Translations under genes and position numbers: made by a program
Shown here: in pieces, positions 24,312 to 33,718 of the stretch
How positions within the stretch are numbered: the stretch's first letter is position 1
Layout of the letters: each line of letters starts with the position of its first letter
From: Spirochaetota bacterium
GTDB taxonomy: Bacteria; Spirochaetota; UBA4802; JAFGJZ01
Assembly: GCA_016934935.1 (NCBI GenBank)
Contig: JAFGRW010000098.1
Span: forward strand, 1 to 34,893
Direction: 5' to 3'
DNA: 34,893 nt
The notes under the pieces: model-generated
Told to the model about the DNA's origin: nothing
What the model saw: the letters and a program-made list of their open reading frames with translations, nothing else
Database searches by the model: none

Positions 24312-26951
24312 TCATAAACTCTCTACTATTTTCATAAAATCTGTTAAATTGTGTGCGCCGGATATTGCGTTTTTATCAAAGACCATGAAGTATTTATACT
24401 GTTCGCCGGCCTTGTTTGCCCAGGAGTTTCCGAGTTTCAGTTTTGTTTCACTATCAGAATTGTCTCTGTCGTCGCCTTTGGTTTCTACGATGAGTATTTT
24501 TTTATTCTTTGTTACTACTATAAAATCCGGGTAGTGATTTATAAAACCATTAAGATTAAAACCTTTACGTTCAGGATTTCTTGTCCAGAAGAGTATGTTT
24601 TCAAGGTTTGCTATATCGTTTATCACTCTCTTTTCAAATTCATTCATTTTATATTCTTCTTCATAGAGTGATTTTACTATTCCGTAATTCTGAGTATTAC
24701 CCTGTATCTGAACAGTAGGTATTCTGTATACATTATTCATTACAATCTGGTCGCTATCAAGAAGCTGCTGAAAATATTTTTCAGCGTGGTCTTCGGAGAG
24801 CTTTCGTATTTTCTGTTTTATCTTATATGTATAAGTATATTCCCGATTAAGATAATCTGTAATCTGTTCTGTTGAAAAATCATTGATTACATGTTTTATA
24901 TATTTCGCTATTTCCTGATCGGGTATGGGCCACATATCACCAAGAATATTCATTATTCTGTTTGTTACTTCCCGTACCCGTTTCTCCTGTGGTGCTGTAA
25001 GTATTACATCGAGGATTTGGCTACCTGCCTTACGATCTATTTTCATAAAGAGCGGAGAATAGTCATTGTCACCTTTATCAATAATATCAACCTTATAAAG
25101 ATCTGATGAAATATCATCAAAATCTATTTCTGTATCACATTTGCTTAATGTGAAATCTTTTAACAATATTTCTTTATTTACCAACTGCTCAGCGGGTAGA
25201 TCAAAAACTGGTAGTTCAGGAGTTTTCAGATAAAATTTTGGAAGGGTTATTTTATCTGCATCTTTTTTAAAAATGTCTTTTGCCGCTCTTGTTCTGATAA
25301 TATCTTTAAAACCTGAAGTTTCGGCATAGACTACTCTTTCGTTTTCTTCACATTCAAGTTCTTCTATCTGTGCTTCAAGTTCTTCACTTTGTTCTACTGC
25401 TATTTTTGTTATTTCTTTTAGTTCTTCAGGCTCATTTTCTTCGTCATATTCCAAAGTAAAATCTATTCTGCTTTCATCGACATCACTGAAATCATTCTCT
25501 TTTACATCTTCTTTAATACCAGCAGCTGTAGTTAACGCTTCATCAACTGCATCTTCTTTAAACTGTTTTACATTATCTTCTGAAACTTTATAGTCTTTTT
25601 CACTAAAACCAGCTTTATTTAATCCCTCTACAATATTTGAAAGTGTATCCATAAATTTTGAAGATGCTGTTAATACATAAGAGGCATTTAAAAGAGGATT
25701 TGTATGCTTTACAACATGCGGCTGTCTTAAAATTCTACCGAGAATCTGCTCTACATCTACCGCTGAAGAACGGTCAGCAAGAGAAGCAAGTATATATGCG
25801 AATGAACAGTCCCACCCTTCTTTTAAAGCATTTACTGTAATTATATAACGTACAGGGCATTTTTTTGACATCAGGTCCAGGCCTTTGAGTTCATTGACGT
25901 TGGCAGTTTTTATTTTTATCTGCTCTTCTGGTATTTTAAGTGCTATCAGTTTCTCTTTCAATTTTTCAAAGGTTGTATTATCATCTTTGGTTTTAGGTTG
26001 GGCCTGAAATAATACTATAGGGCGAATATATTTACCGGTTATTTTTTCTTCTTTTTTAGCCAGGAATTCGAGTTTCTTTTGAGTCTGTAGCGCACTATTT
26101 ATTACATCTGTTTTATCATGACGGTTATATACTATGACCGGTAGTTTTACCATATTTTCTTTTTTTAATTCTATCGCGCTGGCAAAGCTTATTATATTGC
26201 TGTTATTACGTGGCGTAGCTGTGAGATCCAGAATAAATGAAGGATTAAGATTTGTAAGCATATCTATACTTAGATCTGTTTCTGCATTATGACTTTCGTC
26301 TACGATTAAAATCGGATTCAGTTTCCGTATAACATTAATTAAGGCTGTTTCGTCTGTACCTTCAAGAACATGAGAATTGTCTACGTTTAGTTGAGTAAAA
26401 CTTGCAAGCTGACCATTGTCCTGATATATTTTGCGGTCTTCTTTTTTGCGGCTGCGCAGGGTATCAAAACTTAAAATAATAATTGAAAGCTGTTCGCTTA
26501 CTGCTGTTGGATTAAAAGATGCACCCTGCAGCAACGTTTCTTTTGTGTAAATCTCTACTCTACCTGAAAAGTGAGTATTTATCTTTTGCCGATAAGGATG
26601 ATTTACATTTGAAAGATTTCTGATAGTCTGTTCAAGAATGGTTACTGATGGAACGAGCCAGACTACTACCCTTTCTTTTTTTATATCACAGGAATCGAAG
26701 ATTGTTTTTAAGGCATTACACGCTATAAATGTTTTTCCACCTGCTGTCGGCACTTTAATACAGACATTGGGAACGCGGGGAACATTATTTTTATAGGGCT
26801 CCATTCCCTTACCGGCCACGATATCATAAGGACCGATTTTATCGGCCCAGAACCAGTCAAAGGCTTCGTCTATCTTTTTATATTTCTGCAGGTAGTCAAA
26901 ATATTCCTGCAGATCGCTTAATACTTTCTGTTGATAGGGTTTTAGTTCCAT
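24312..26951 (-). CDS. res: Type III restriction enzyme, Res subunit
   Basis: This 879-residue helicase-nuclease cuts DNA after meeting unmethylated sites in complex with Mod. Superfamily 2 motifs: Walker A PTAGGKT (68-74), DEAH-variant box DESH (218-221), TATPR (244-248) and motif VI QILGRILRQP (402-411). The C-terminus is a PD-(D/E)xK nuclease with Asp809 in HYPDF and ETK (Glu823, Lys825) in KILIVETKGDD. All catalytic motifs are intact, so it is probably active. The start at ATG 26951 is directly preceded by a 19-bp copy of the mod 3' end, which shows that mod and res were once adjacent. gajAB now separates them. The next gene (TIR) begins 22 nt after the stop. Confidence 0.95.
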   Translation of the reverse strand: MELKPYQQKVLSDLQEYFDYLQKYKKIDEAFDWFWADKIGPYDIVAGKGMEPYKNNVPRVPNVCIKVPTAGGKTFIACNALKTIFDSCDIKKERVVVWLVPSVTILEQTIRNLSNVNHPYRQKINTHFSGRVEIYTKETLLQGASFNPTAVSEQLSIIILSFDTLRSRKKEDRKIYQDNGQLASFTQLNVDNSHVLEGTDETALINVIRKLNPILIVDESHNAETDLSIDMLTNLNPSFILDLTATPRNNSNIISFASAIELKKENMVKLPVIVYNRHDKTDVINSALQTQKKLEFLAKKEEKITGKYIRPIVLFQAQPKTKDDNTTFEKLKEKLIALKIPEEQIKIKTANVNELKGLDLMSKKCPVRYIITVNALKEGWDCSFAYILASLADRSSAVDVEQILGRILRQPHVVKHTNPLLNASYVLTASSKFMDTLSNIVEGLNKAGFSEKDYKVSEDNVKQFKEDAVDEALTTAAGIKEDVKENDFSDVDESRIDFTLEYDEENEPEELKEITKIAVEQSEELEAQIEELECEENERVVYAETSGFKDIIRTRAAKDIFKKDADKITLPKFYLKTPELPVFDLPAEQLVNKEILLKDFTLSKCDTEIDFDDISSDLYKVDIIDKGDNDYSPLFMKIDRKAGSQILDVILTAPQEKRVREVTNRIMNILGDMWPIPDQEIAKYIKHVINDFSTEQITDYLNREYTYTYKIKQKIRKLSEDHAEKYFQQLLDSDQIVMNNVYRIPTVQIQGNTQNYGIVKSLYEEEYKMNEFEKRVINDIANLENILFWTRNPERKGFNLNGFINHYPDFIVVTKNKKILIVETKGDDRDNSDSETKLKLGNSWANKAGEQYKYFMVFDKNAISGAHNLTDFMKIVESL

Positions 26952-26970
26952 AGTTAAAATCTCGTTATAT
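26952..26970 (-). repeat. 19-bp direct repeat, res-proximal copy
   Basis: Read on the minus strand, ATATAACGAGATTTTAACT lies immediately before the res ATG and overlaps the last base of the gajB stop. It is identical to the end of mod at 30580-30598 (codons Ile-Thr-Arg-Phe-stop plus CT). Here it is non-coding, so it is best read as a copied mod tail and a scar of gajAB insertion. Confidence 0.9.
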
Positions 26971-28877
26971 TAGTTTTCCAGTAAATCCATTTCATATAGA
27001 AACATTGAAGGTTCTTTTGACCAGTTGTTATATCTGTCTGAATAAGTCATTGTTAATGTCTTTTGAGTACGTGTAATTGCGACAAAACATGAACGTCTTT
27101 CTTCCTCCAGAAGTTCTGGTCTGGCACCATTTTTTATACTGCGATATGCTGGAAGCATATCATTTACCATTCCAATAAGATACACATGCTCAAATTCAAG
27201 ACCTTTAGCACCATGAATAGTAATTAATTCAAATGCATCTGGCGGAAGTGGTTCTGATTTATCGTACAAATCCAATTCCTGAAGAAATCTGCTTAAGGTC
27301 TGAGATTCACCGCCAGAATCAATAATCTCTTTTTGCAATAAATACCAGATCTCTTTTTCTTCACTGTACTCATTAAATATTTCTGGGTTTTGATGATCAA
27401 CTTGATCAAAAGATTCAATCCAGGTAAATGTATTTTCAATTAACTGATAATAATCCACCATTGCTTTATCAAAGTCTATTAAAGAGAAATATTTTGATGT
27501 GTTTTCAGATAAGCCTTTTCTTTGTCTGGATAACTCAAACCATGCTTTCAATAAATCACCACCTGTGAATGGAGCGTGACCTATTGTTTCATGGACATCA
27601 ATATTAATACCTTCTAGTTGATAAAATGACGAAGACAAATGCTGAAGCTTAACCTTGTCTCCCCTATTGGCTAATAATTTTAAAAGAGAGTGAAGAAATT
27701 TAAGAGGTGCCGTTCTGAACTCTGCTTTCCGTTGATGAATAACCGCAGAAATACCGTTTTGTTCAAACAATTTTTGTGCAGTTATTAATAGTTTTCGTGT
27801 ACGGCCCATAATTTTTGTTTCTGTAGGAGTGCGTTTATTGCTCTTAATATCATCAGCAATCCATTGAATTTCATATTCAATAGATTCGAACCTTTCTACT
27901 CGAATACAATCTTCAGTTTTTTCCGAAACTTTGCTTATACCAGGCTGTTTTTCGCCATACCTGCTTCTATTATTTGAAATCATTTTGTTTGCTATATTAA
28001 CAACTTCGACTGGACAGCGGTAATTTTCAGGAAGCTGAACAATTGTCATATTAAAGTGATCTATCAAATCCTGTAAGCGTTCGGGACTAGCACCTCTCCA
28101 TTGATATAGAATTTGATCATCATCCGCTACAACAAAAAGATTTGGATTATCCTTCTCTACGAGTTGTGAAAGTAGTCGAAATTGAGCAAGATTTGTATCC
28201 TGATATTCATCGATACAAACATACTTATAAACTATATTGTAATGTTTCGCAATATGCTTTTTCTCAAGCAACCGTATTGCAAAGTAAATCAAACCAGGAT
28301 AATCAATACGCCCAGAATGTTTCATTTTTTCAATATAGCGGTAATATAACAATTTTACTTTATTTTCATCTGTGTCAGGTATAGGTTCGATTTCTATAAC
28401 ATAATCTTGTTCAAGAACGGAATTAATTGTTGGTAAATAGTATATATCCTCTTTCTCATACTCATAACCTGCATTTTTTAAATCATCAATAACTTCAAGT
28501 AAAAGCTCTTCACGGTCAACATCTTGATTGAGAATGCTAAAATCGGTTTTGATATCAAGCGTGTCCCCATGCTGACGAATTACCTCAGCACAAAAGGAGT
28601 GAAATGTTGATATATAAGTTCGAGCTGAATTAATTTCAACAGCTTCATTAACACGCTTTTGCATATTACGGGCGGCGTTTTGAGTAAAAGTAAGAGCCAG
28701 TATTCGAAAACGTTCATCAGGTGATTCTACCAGTAATCTAACTATTCTTTCGGTTAATACCGTTGTCTTACCCGAGCCCGGACCAGCAAGCACTAGTAGA
28801 GAACCATCATCCCAGCTGTAAGCTTCTTGTTGACTTTCGTTTAATTGCAATGCAGTGTCTTTATCTTTGAGAAGCAT
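26970..28877 (-). CDS. gajB: UvrD/PcrA-like helicase, GajB-like
   Basis: This 635-residue superfamily 1A helicase carries Walker A AGPGSGKT (31-38), TFTQNAARNMQKRV (motif Ia), DEYQD (223-227), VADDDQILYQWRGA (motif III), the late ITIHGAKGLEFEHVYLIGM (motif V) and VAITRTQKTLTM (motif VI). In Gabija systems GajB pairs with the OLD nuclease GajA and helps sense or unwind phage DNA. The same pairing is seen here: the ATG shares one base with the gajA stop (TAATG), giving tight translational coupling. It is longer than the roughly 500-residue GajB of the best-studied Gabija and looks like a full UvrD. So a housekeeping-type helicase recruited with an OLD class 2 nuclease is the alternative name. 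Confidence 0.85.
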   Translation of the reverse strand: MLLKDKDTALQLNESQQEAYSWDDGSLLVLAGPGSGKTTVLTERIVRLLVESPDERFRILALTFTQNAARNMQKRVNEAVEINSARTYISTFHSFCAEVIRQHGDTLDIKTDFSILNQDVDREELLLEVIDDLKNAGYEYEKEDIYYLPTINSVLEQDYVIEIEPIPDTDENKVKLLYYRYIEKMKHSGRIDYPGLIYFAIRLLEKKHIAKHYNIVYKYVCIDEYQDTNLAQFRLLSQLVEKDNPNLFVVADDDQILYQWRGASPERLQDLIDHFNMTIVQLPENYRCPVEVVNIANKMISNNRSRYGEKQPGISKVSEKTEDCIRVERFESIEYEIQWIADDIKSNKRTPTETKIMGRTRKLLITAQKLFEQNGISAVIHQRKAEFRTAPLKFLHSLLKLLANRGDKVKLQHLSSSFYQLEGINIDVHETIGHAPFTGGDLLKAWFELSRQRKGLSENTSKYFSLIDFDKAMVDYYQLIENTFTWIESFDQVDHQNPEIFNEYSEEKEIWYLLQKEIIDSGGESQTLSRFLQELDLYDKSEPLPPDAFELITIHGAKGLEFEHVYLIGMVNDMLPAYRSIKNGARPELLEEERRSCFVAITRTQKTLTMTYSDRYNNWSKEPSMFLYEMDLLEN

Positions 28878-30556
28878 TATAATGCCTCCAGTTTTTGCCT
28901 GACTTCAGTAAGCAGTGGTGGCTCGGGTACACCAGTCTGTATTTTTTCAACTACCTCAAGCACTACTTGTGGCTTGCTTATAGATTTCTTTATTGCTTTA
29001 TAAACTGATTCATAATATGATTCAGTGCCTTTTGCTCCGGAAACGTTACCTATAGTTTGATTTGAAAGTTTTGACTCATATACATCTGGAAAGCCGTATT
29101 TCATCAAATGAACTTCGATCGTTTTTTCTGGTATCGTATAAATGTATTTATCTTCATCAACAGGATTATTAAGAACTTGCTTTGCCTTAACCGTATATTT
29201 TTGACCTTCTGTATCGCCATCAGATACAAAAAACCATTTAATACAAAGTTGTTTTGCTATATCCAAAATAACACTTATATCCATGTTAGGAAATTGAAAG
29301 ATTCTGATCCCTTTTGAATCAAGAAAACCATTAGAATTTAGAAGATTATCAAAAAATATATGTTCAGTTTCTCCTTCAACAATTAACCAACAGTGAGCAA
29401 AAAATAACTCACCACGACTATAAGTGATAAAATTTTTAAGATATCTATCTTCTAAGCCTGATAAGGGAGACATCCTTTTTACACGATTTATACCTTCAAC
29501 CCCAACAATACGTCTGATATTTTGATAGGGCACACTTGAAATAATATCGCCGGAATGAGTTGTTACAATTTTTTGACCAGGCATCTGTTTTAAAAACTGC
29601 CAGAAAAGTCTTACAGCCGAAGGATGAAGATGGGCTTCCGGTTCTTCAATAAGAAGTACCGGTTCACTAAAGCTGTCATACTCTGTTGCAAGTAAAACTG
29701 TTAAAAAGGCCTCGTACAAAAACAGAATTGAGAGACTATGAGCACCAGAACCATGTTTTTCGAGAGGCAGTTTTATTCCTGTTTTACTTTCTATTATTAC
29801 TTCAGCATTTTCAATCAATTCGTATATATCTGTAGACAAAGGTTCTATATCGGTTTTTGATTCTGCTGACCCGGTAAGAACGTTCATTGACTTTTTTAAG
29901 TGGTCTTTAAGATCACTAATATTTGTTAAAATACCCAAGATCTCTTCGTTAAGGCTGGATAGTTTATCTTCAAACTCTTTTCTTTTTTCCTTATCCATTT
30001 TCTGGCTGGCAATAAACCTGTTAAAAAGCCCTTTTTTCTGTTTAAACTCCTTAGTGATATCACGCAAAGAACTAATATAAAAAAGAGGGAGAAAATTTTT
30101 AAACTCATAGAATGCTTTGAGAGTATTTGCATTTTTACCTTTAACAGAACCTGCTTTGCTTACAAATTCTCTTGAAGATTTGCACTCATCTTCTGTTTCA
30201 CTATATTCACCGGTAAAGTTCAAATAAAAACTTCTTAAACCATTTGAATCAATATCCATAGATTCCGCCAGTGTCTGCTGTATCTCATCGGGCCATTCAT
30301 CTTCACTCTGTTCACTGAGATCAACTTGTATTTCTACATTCCCAGCATCACCTGTTACTGACTGAGGATTTTCCAAATGAAAATCGTAACGAGACAATTT
30401 TTTATGATTTTGTGAGCCAATTGCCAGTTGCAAAGCGTCAAGAATAGTACTCTTGCCGGAATTATTTTCACCGACGAATACAGTAACATCATCAAGTAAA
30501 ATAGTTTCTTCGATAAATCCCCGATAGTTCTTAATGTGCAGTTTTGATATTTTCAT
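28877..30556 (-). CDS. gajA: OLD-family ATPase with TOPRIM nuclease, GajA-like
   Basis: This 559-residue protein starts at ATG 30556, with an AAGG-rich ribosome binding site 8 nt upstream (the earlier TTG 30574 has none). The ABC-type ATPase head has Walker A VGENNSGKST (28-37), a signature-like GSGAHS (269-274), Walker B VLLIEEPEAHLHP (from 300) and an H-loop TTHS (332-335). A TOPRIM domain follows with Glu394 in VEGETE and SDGDTEG (Asp446, Asp448), the metal-binding residues for nicking DNA. Domain order and size fit OLD class 2/GajA. GajA is kept inactive by nucleotides and cuts DNA when phage replication depletes them (family knowledge). It lies 25 nt after mod and overlaps gajB by one base. 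Confidence 0.87.
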   Translation of the reverse strand: MKISKLHIKNYRGFIEETILLDDVTVFVGENNSGKSTILDALQLAIGSQNHKKLSRYDFHLENPQSVTGDAGNVEIQVDLSEQSEDEWPDEIQQTLAESMDIDSNGLRSFYLNFTGEYSETEDECKSSREFVSKAGSVKGKNANTLKAFYEFKNFLPLFYISSLRDITKEFKQKKGLFNRFIASQKMDKEKRKEFEDKLSSLNEEILGILTNISDLKDHLKKSMNVLTGSAESKTDIEPLSTDIYELIENAEVIIESKTGIKLPLEKHGSGAHSLSILFLYEAFLTVLLATEYDSFSEPVLLIEEPEAHLHPSAVRLFWQFLKQMPGQKIVTTHSGDIISSVPYQNIRRIVGVEGINRVKRMSPLSGLEDRYLKNFITYSRGELFFAHCWLIVEGETEHIFFDNLLNSNGFLDSKGIRIFQFPNMDISVILDIAKQLCIKWFFVSDGDTEGQKYTVKAKQVLNNPVDEDKYIYTIPEKTIEVHLMKYGFPDVYESKLSNQTIGNVSGAKGTESYYESVYKAIKKSISKPQVVLEVVEKIQTGVPEPPLLTEVRQKLEAL

Positions 30557-30579
30557 ATACCTTACCTTTTGCAACTGAG

Positions 30580-30598
30580 AGTTAAAATCTCGTTATAT
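30580..30598 (-). repeat. 19-bp direct repeat, mod-proximal copy
   Basis: This copy is the native one. It encodes the last residues of Mod (Ile-Thr-Arg-Phe) plus the TAA and a CT. The identical sequence lies before res at 26952-26970, and the two copies bound a 3609-bp gajAB segment. Confidence 0.9.
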
Positions 30599-32180
30599 CT
30601 CGTGGTATTTTTTTGAAAATTATATTGTTCTTTCGCATGAAATCATCTGAGAGCAGGCAGTTGTCTGCATAGATTACATAACTTTCTGATTTTGTTGTTA
30701 CCGATTTTAAAAAGTCATAATCAAGCGTTGTAAGACTTTCTTTCTTGTAGTAGAAATAGTATGATGTATCAACGTGTGTTTGCAGATAATAGGCATTATC
30801 TTTGTTTTTTGTTTCTTCTAAAGGTTGACCAGTTTCTGTGTAGTAGATGTATTGGCGTATTTTTTGAAGCGGTACTTCTTCGTTTAGATTTTTATCTTCT
30901 TTGAAAAGCGGTATACCAAGTTCATAGTAGTCAAAAGAACCGCCAGTACCTTCTATATCAATTTTTTTTGATTTATAACCTGAAATGACCTGTTTAACTC
31001 GATTTGCAGTAACAGAATCTGCATAATCCTCTAATTCTATTAATATATACTTTCTACTGTTACCATCAATAGCATTAAGTTTTTCTATCGCATGAGCAGT
31101 CGTACCAGAACCTGCAAAACTATCTAAAACGATATCATTTTTATTTGTTGCTATTTTAATAATCCTCTCCATTAATCTTAATGGTTTCGGTGTATCAAAA
31201 GCATCTAATTTACCAAAAAAATCATGTATTTCTTTTTTTGCTTCATCTGTATGGCCAACTTCTTCATTTGGCCACCAGGTCCATGGAACAATACCTTCAA
31301 TTTCAGAAAGATAACGAATAATGTTCGGTTGAGCATCACTATTTTTCCCAAAATATATTCTATTTTCGGATAGTAACTTCATATATGTATCTTCTGAAAT
31401 AGCCCAACAACGACCATCTGGGGGAGTATGGATAGCACCTGAAGGTGTTGTTATTTTATAAAACTGACTACTGACAGCATGACCTGCCTGTGCAGTCATT
31501 GGAATTGGACGCCACCGACCTTTTGGATCATTGTTAGGATTTCTATAAACCTTTGTTTGTTTTTCTGTAGGTTCGATTAAATTTCTATAACTTTTAAAAG
31601 CTTTAGGGTCTTTTGAGTAAACAAGTATGTACTCATGAACATCACCTATAGCTTCACGATTCTCTCGTGAATATCTTTTTTGCCATACATTACAAGCAAC
31701 AAATTTATTAGAACCAAATATTTCATTACAAACTAATCTCATATTTGCAACTTCATTGTCATCAATAGAGATAAAAATTACACCATCTTTTGAAAGTAAT
31801 TTATGAAGTAGTTTTAATCTCGGATATAACATACAAAGCCATTTATCATGACGAGTAAGATCATCCTCCTCTTTACCAACAACTTCACCAATCCATTTTT
31901 TTATTTTTGGATGATTTACATTATCGCTATATATCCATTTTTCTTCACCAGTGTTATATGGTGGGTCTATATAGATGCATTTGATTTTACCTTCGTATTC
32001 GGGCAGCAGTGCTTTTAGTGCTTCGAGATTATCACCATGTATTATTTTATTACCGCTGCCGGTTTCCTGTTTTTTTTCTTTGCCATCGGTATAGCCATAT
32101 TTGTGTTCAAGTATACGGTAAGGTACCACCTGGTGATGGTTGACTACTTTTTCTTTTCCTATCCAGTGGAGTGTGGGCAT
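30582..32180 (-). CDS. mod: Type III restriction-modification methyltransferase, Mod subunit
   Basis: This 532-residue N6-adenine methyltransferase also provides site recognition for Res. The catalytic motif DPPY (72-75, in YIDPPYNTGEE) precedes the AdoMet-binding FAGSG (355-359, in LDSFAGSGTTAHA), the beta-class order of Type III Mod enzymes. The variable region between them (about 160-310) should hold the target recognition domain, so the site cannot be predicted. The start at ATG 32180 has AGGA 9 nt upstream and gives the typical MPTLHWIGKEKVV. The C-terminus KKIPRDITRF is the family's usual tail, and its DNA is duplicated before res. No simple-sequence tract that would suggest phase variation is seen. 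It lies 35 nt after higA. Confidence 0.95.
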   Translation of the reverse strand: MPTLHWIGKEKVVNHHQVVPYRILEHKYGYTDGKEKKQETGSGNKIIHGDNLEALKALLPEYEGKIKCIYIDPPYNTGEEKWIYSDNVNHPKIKKWIGEVVGKEEDDLTRHDKWLCMLYPRLKLLHKLLSKDGVIFISIDDNEVANMRLVCNEIFGSNKFVACNVWQKRYSRENREAIGDVHEYILVYSKDPKAFKSYRNLIEPTEKQTKVYRNPNNDPKGRWRPIPMTAQAGHAVSSQFYKITTPSGAIHTPPDGRCWAISEDTYMKLLSENRIYFGKNSDAQPNIIRYLSEIEGIVPWTWWPNEEVGHTDEAKKEIHDFFGKLDAFDTPKPLRLMERIIKIATNKNDIVLDSFAGSGTTAHAIEKLNAIDGNSRKYILIELEDYADSVTANRVKQVISGYKSKKIDIEGTGGSFDYYELGIPLFKEDKNLNEEVPLQKIRQYIYYTETGQPLEETKNKDNAYYLQTHVDTSYYFYYKKESLTTLDYDFLKSVTTKSESYVIYADNCLLSDDFMRKNNIIFKKIPRDITRF

Positions 32181-32215
32181 TTTTGGTTTTCCTGTTTATT
32201 AAAGTTCTTAAATAA

Positions 32216-33406
32216 CTACACTATATCAAAATGTTTTTTTACTTCTCTATTTCCTATTAAATCAGTATATATGGTGTAGTCATTTTCCATCCATCTTATA
32301 CGACCGGCAATGACAGCAGGAGAAATTTTCAATTCGTCAGCAAGCTCTATTATTTTTCTTTCACTTTTTCGTATTGATGCATATTCCTTTTTCCAAACCT
32401 TATCGGGAATAAACGTTTGATACGCAAGTTCATTTGCCGCATTTTCATCTTCATTAAGGTCATCAAATTTATTGGTATCATCCAGAATTACTGTATTTTC
32501 TTTAGATGTAATATGACCTAAATAGAGGTGTGCAAGCTCATGAAGTAGAGTAAACCAGAAGTTATCAAGACGATTATATCGAAGAGTCAGAACAATTACA
32601 GGATTACCTGTTGAAGAATAAAAACAGGCACCATCCAAATGTGTTTTGGGAAGATGTTTTTCGACAACAAAGTGTATGCCAATTTTGTTTAAAGCCTCTT
32701 TGACAAGCAATACTCCCTGGTTATAAAAGCTCAAGTTAGCCAATTCGTGCAGAAAAACTTTATTCAGCAAACTCTTCTTATATTTAACAAGAGATTCTTT
32801 TGAAATTATATTTATTATATGTGCCTGCCATGCACTAAGATATGTTTCTGAACCAAACTTTGAATCAGATTGACGTAAACAGAATTTGGGGTTTAATGAA
32901 CGGTAAAGTTTAAAAAAACTACTTAAGCATTCTTCAAACTGGTCTTTTGCTGCACTCAGTGTTTTAAAGTTATCAGAAAAATAGCCTCTTTTAAACATTT
33001 CTGCAAAAGGATATTCTTTTAAGTTGTACATTTTTTCAGGAAGGTTTTCACCCGGTTTTTGTAGTAGCACTTCAGCGGAAATGCCAAGCCCCTCGTGCAA
33101 CGAACGCATCATTGTTACGCTTAAAGGACGTTTGCCATTCAATACTTCAGAGACTTTACTTTGACTACCAATGTAGGGAACAAGATCTTTTTTCTTAAGA
33201 TTCATCTGTTCCATTCTAAACTTTATAGCTTCGATAGGATCTGGCAAATCAATATGATATTTTTCTTCTTCATACTTTTCTACCAGTAAAACCAGGAGCT
33301 CTAGCTCATCTTCTTTTGGATCACCTTCTGGAATGTCCATAAGTTCTTCAATACGAGCAAGAGCTTCTTCATACATTTCTTCACTTTTTATGATCCTGGG
33401 TTGCAT
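32216..33406 (-). CDS. higA: HigA-type antitoxin/regulator fused to ImmA/IrrE peptidase
   Basis: This 396-residue fusion has an acidic N-terminal region (1-50), an HTH_3/XRE domain at about 60-112 (KKKDLVPYIGSQSKVSEVLN, GKRPLS, LGISAEVLL) and a C-terminal ImmA/IrrE (M78) zinc peptidase with HELAH (289-293) and a downstream ENAANELAYQTFIP that supplies the third ligand. A plain HigA is about 100-130 residues. The HTH would bind the operon operator and neutralise HigB. ImmA/IrrE peptidases cleave repressors on damage or stress, so the fusion could couple induction of the whole operon to a signal. Its ATG shares a base with the higB stop. It lies directly before mod. Confidence 0.88.
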   Translation of the reverse strand: MQPRIIKSEEMYEEALARIEELMDIPEGDPKEDELELLVLLVEKYEEEKYHIDLPDPIEAIKFRMEQMNLKKKDLVPYIGSQSKVSEVLNGKRPLSVTMMRSLHEGLGISAEVLLQKPGENLPEKMYNLKEYPFAEMFKRGYFSDNFKTLSAAKDQFEECLSSFFKLYRSLNPKFCLRQSDSKFGSETYLSAWQAHIINIISKESLVKYKKSLLNKVFLHELANLSFYNQGVLLVKEALNKIGIHFVVEKHLPKTHLDGACFYSSTGNPVIVLTLRYNRLDNFWFTLLHELAHLYLGHITSKENTVILDDTNKFDDLNEDENAANELAYQTFIPDKVWKKEYASIRKSERKIIELADELKISPAVIAGRIRWMENDYTIYTDLIGNREVKKHFDIV

Positions 33407-33699
33407 TAAATCGTCTCCGCATTTATTTTATCGTACTGTGAATGTATACCAACAAAACGTATATAGCCAAATTGTCTATTGAAATGATACTTTACAATTA
33501 AACGATATTTATTGCCTTTAATATTGAAGATTACACGATTATCAGCGATGACGTCTGCCGACGAATATTTCTGTTTTATATCATTAAAATTACGATAGGA
33601 TGAGTTTTTCATATCGTTGTACCACTGCCTTAAAGCCTGTTCACTATCTGGATATTCAGACCAAAACTCTATCAGTGTTTTTTTCTTGATTATACGCAC
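33406..33699 (-). CDS. higB: HigB-family mRNA interferase toxin
   Basis: This 97-residue RelE-fold ribonuclease starts at GTG 33699 with AAGG 9 nt upstream. It matches the HigB family along its length: MRIIKKKTLIEFWSEYPDSE at the start, ADNRVIFNIKGNKYRLIVKY in the middle and FVGIHSQYDKINAETI at the end. HigB cuts translated mRNA on the ribosome. As the first gene of the long operon, its dosage is linked to every downstream defence enzyme, so loss or shut-off of the operon could release the toxin. A palindrome covering a TTGACA lies just upstream and probably binds HigA. Confidence 0.9.
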   Translation of the reverse strand: MRIIKKKTLIEFWSEYPDSEQALRQWYNDMKNSSYRNFNDIKQKYSSADVIADNRVIFNIKGNKYRLIVKYHFNRQFGYIRFVGIHSQYDKINAETI

Positions 33700-33718
33700 A
33701 AGATAATACCTTACAGGG

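Noticed and set aside
28877..30556. PARIS-type AAA/TOPRIM system or plain RecF-like protein
   Set aside because: A C-terminal TOPRIM with Glu394/Asp446/Asp448 and the coupled UvrD-like helicase point to OLD class 2/Gabija; PARIS pairs its ATPase with a separate TOPRIM protein and no helicase.
24312..32180. BREX, DISARM or Type I R-M system
   Set aside because: No PglZ, BrxC, PLD protein or HsdS is present; Mod (DPPY then FAGSG) and Res (DESH plus PD-(D/E)xK) are of Type III form.
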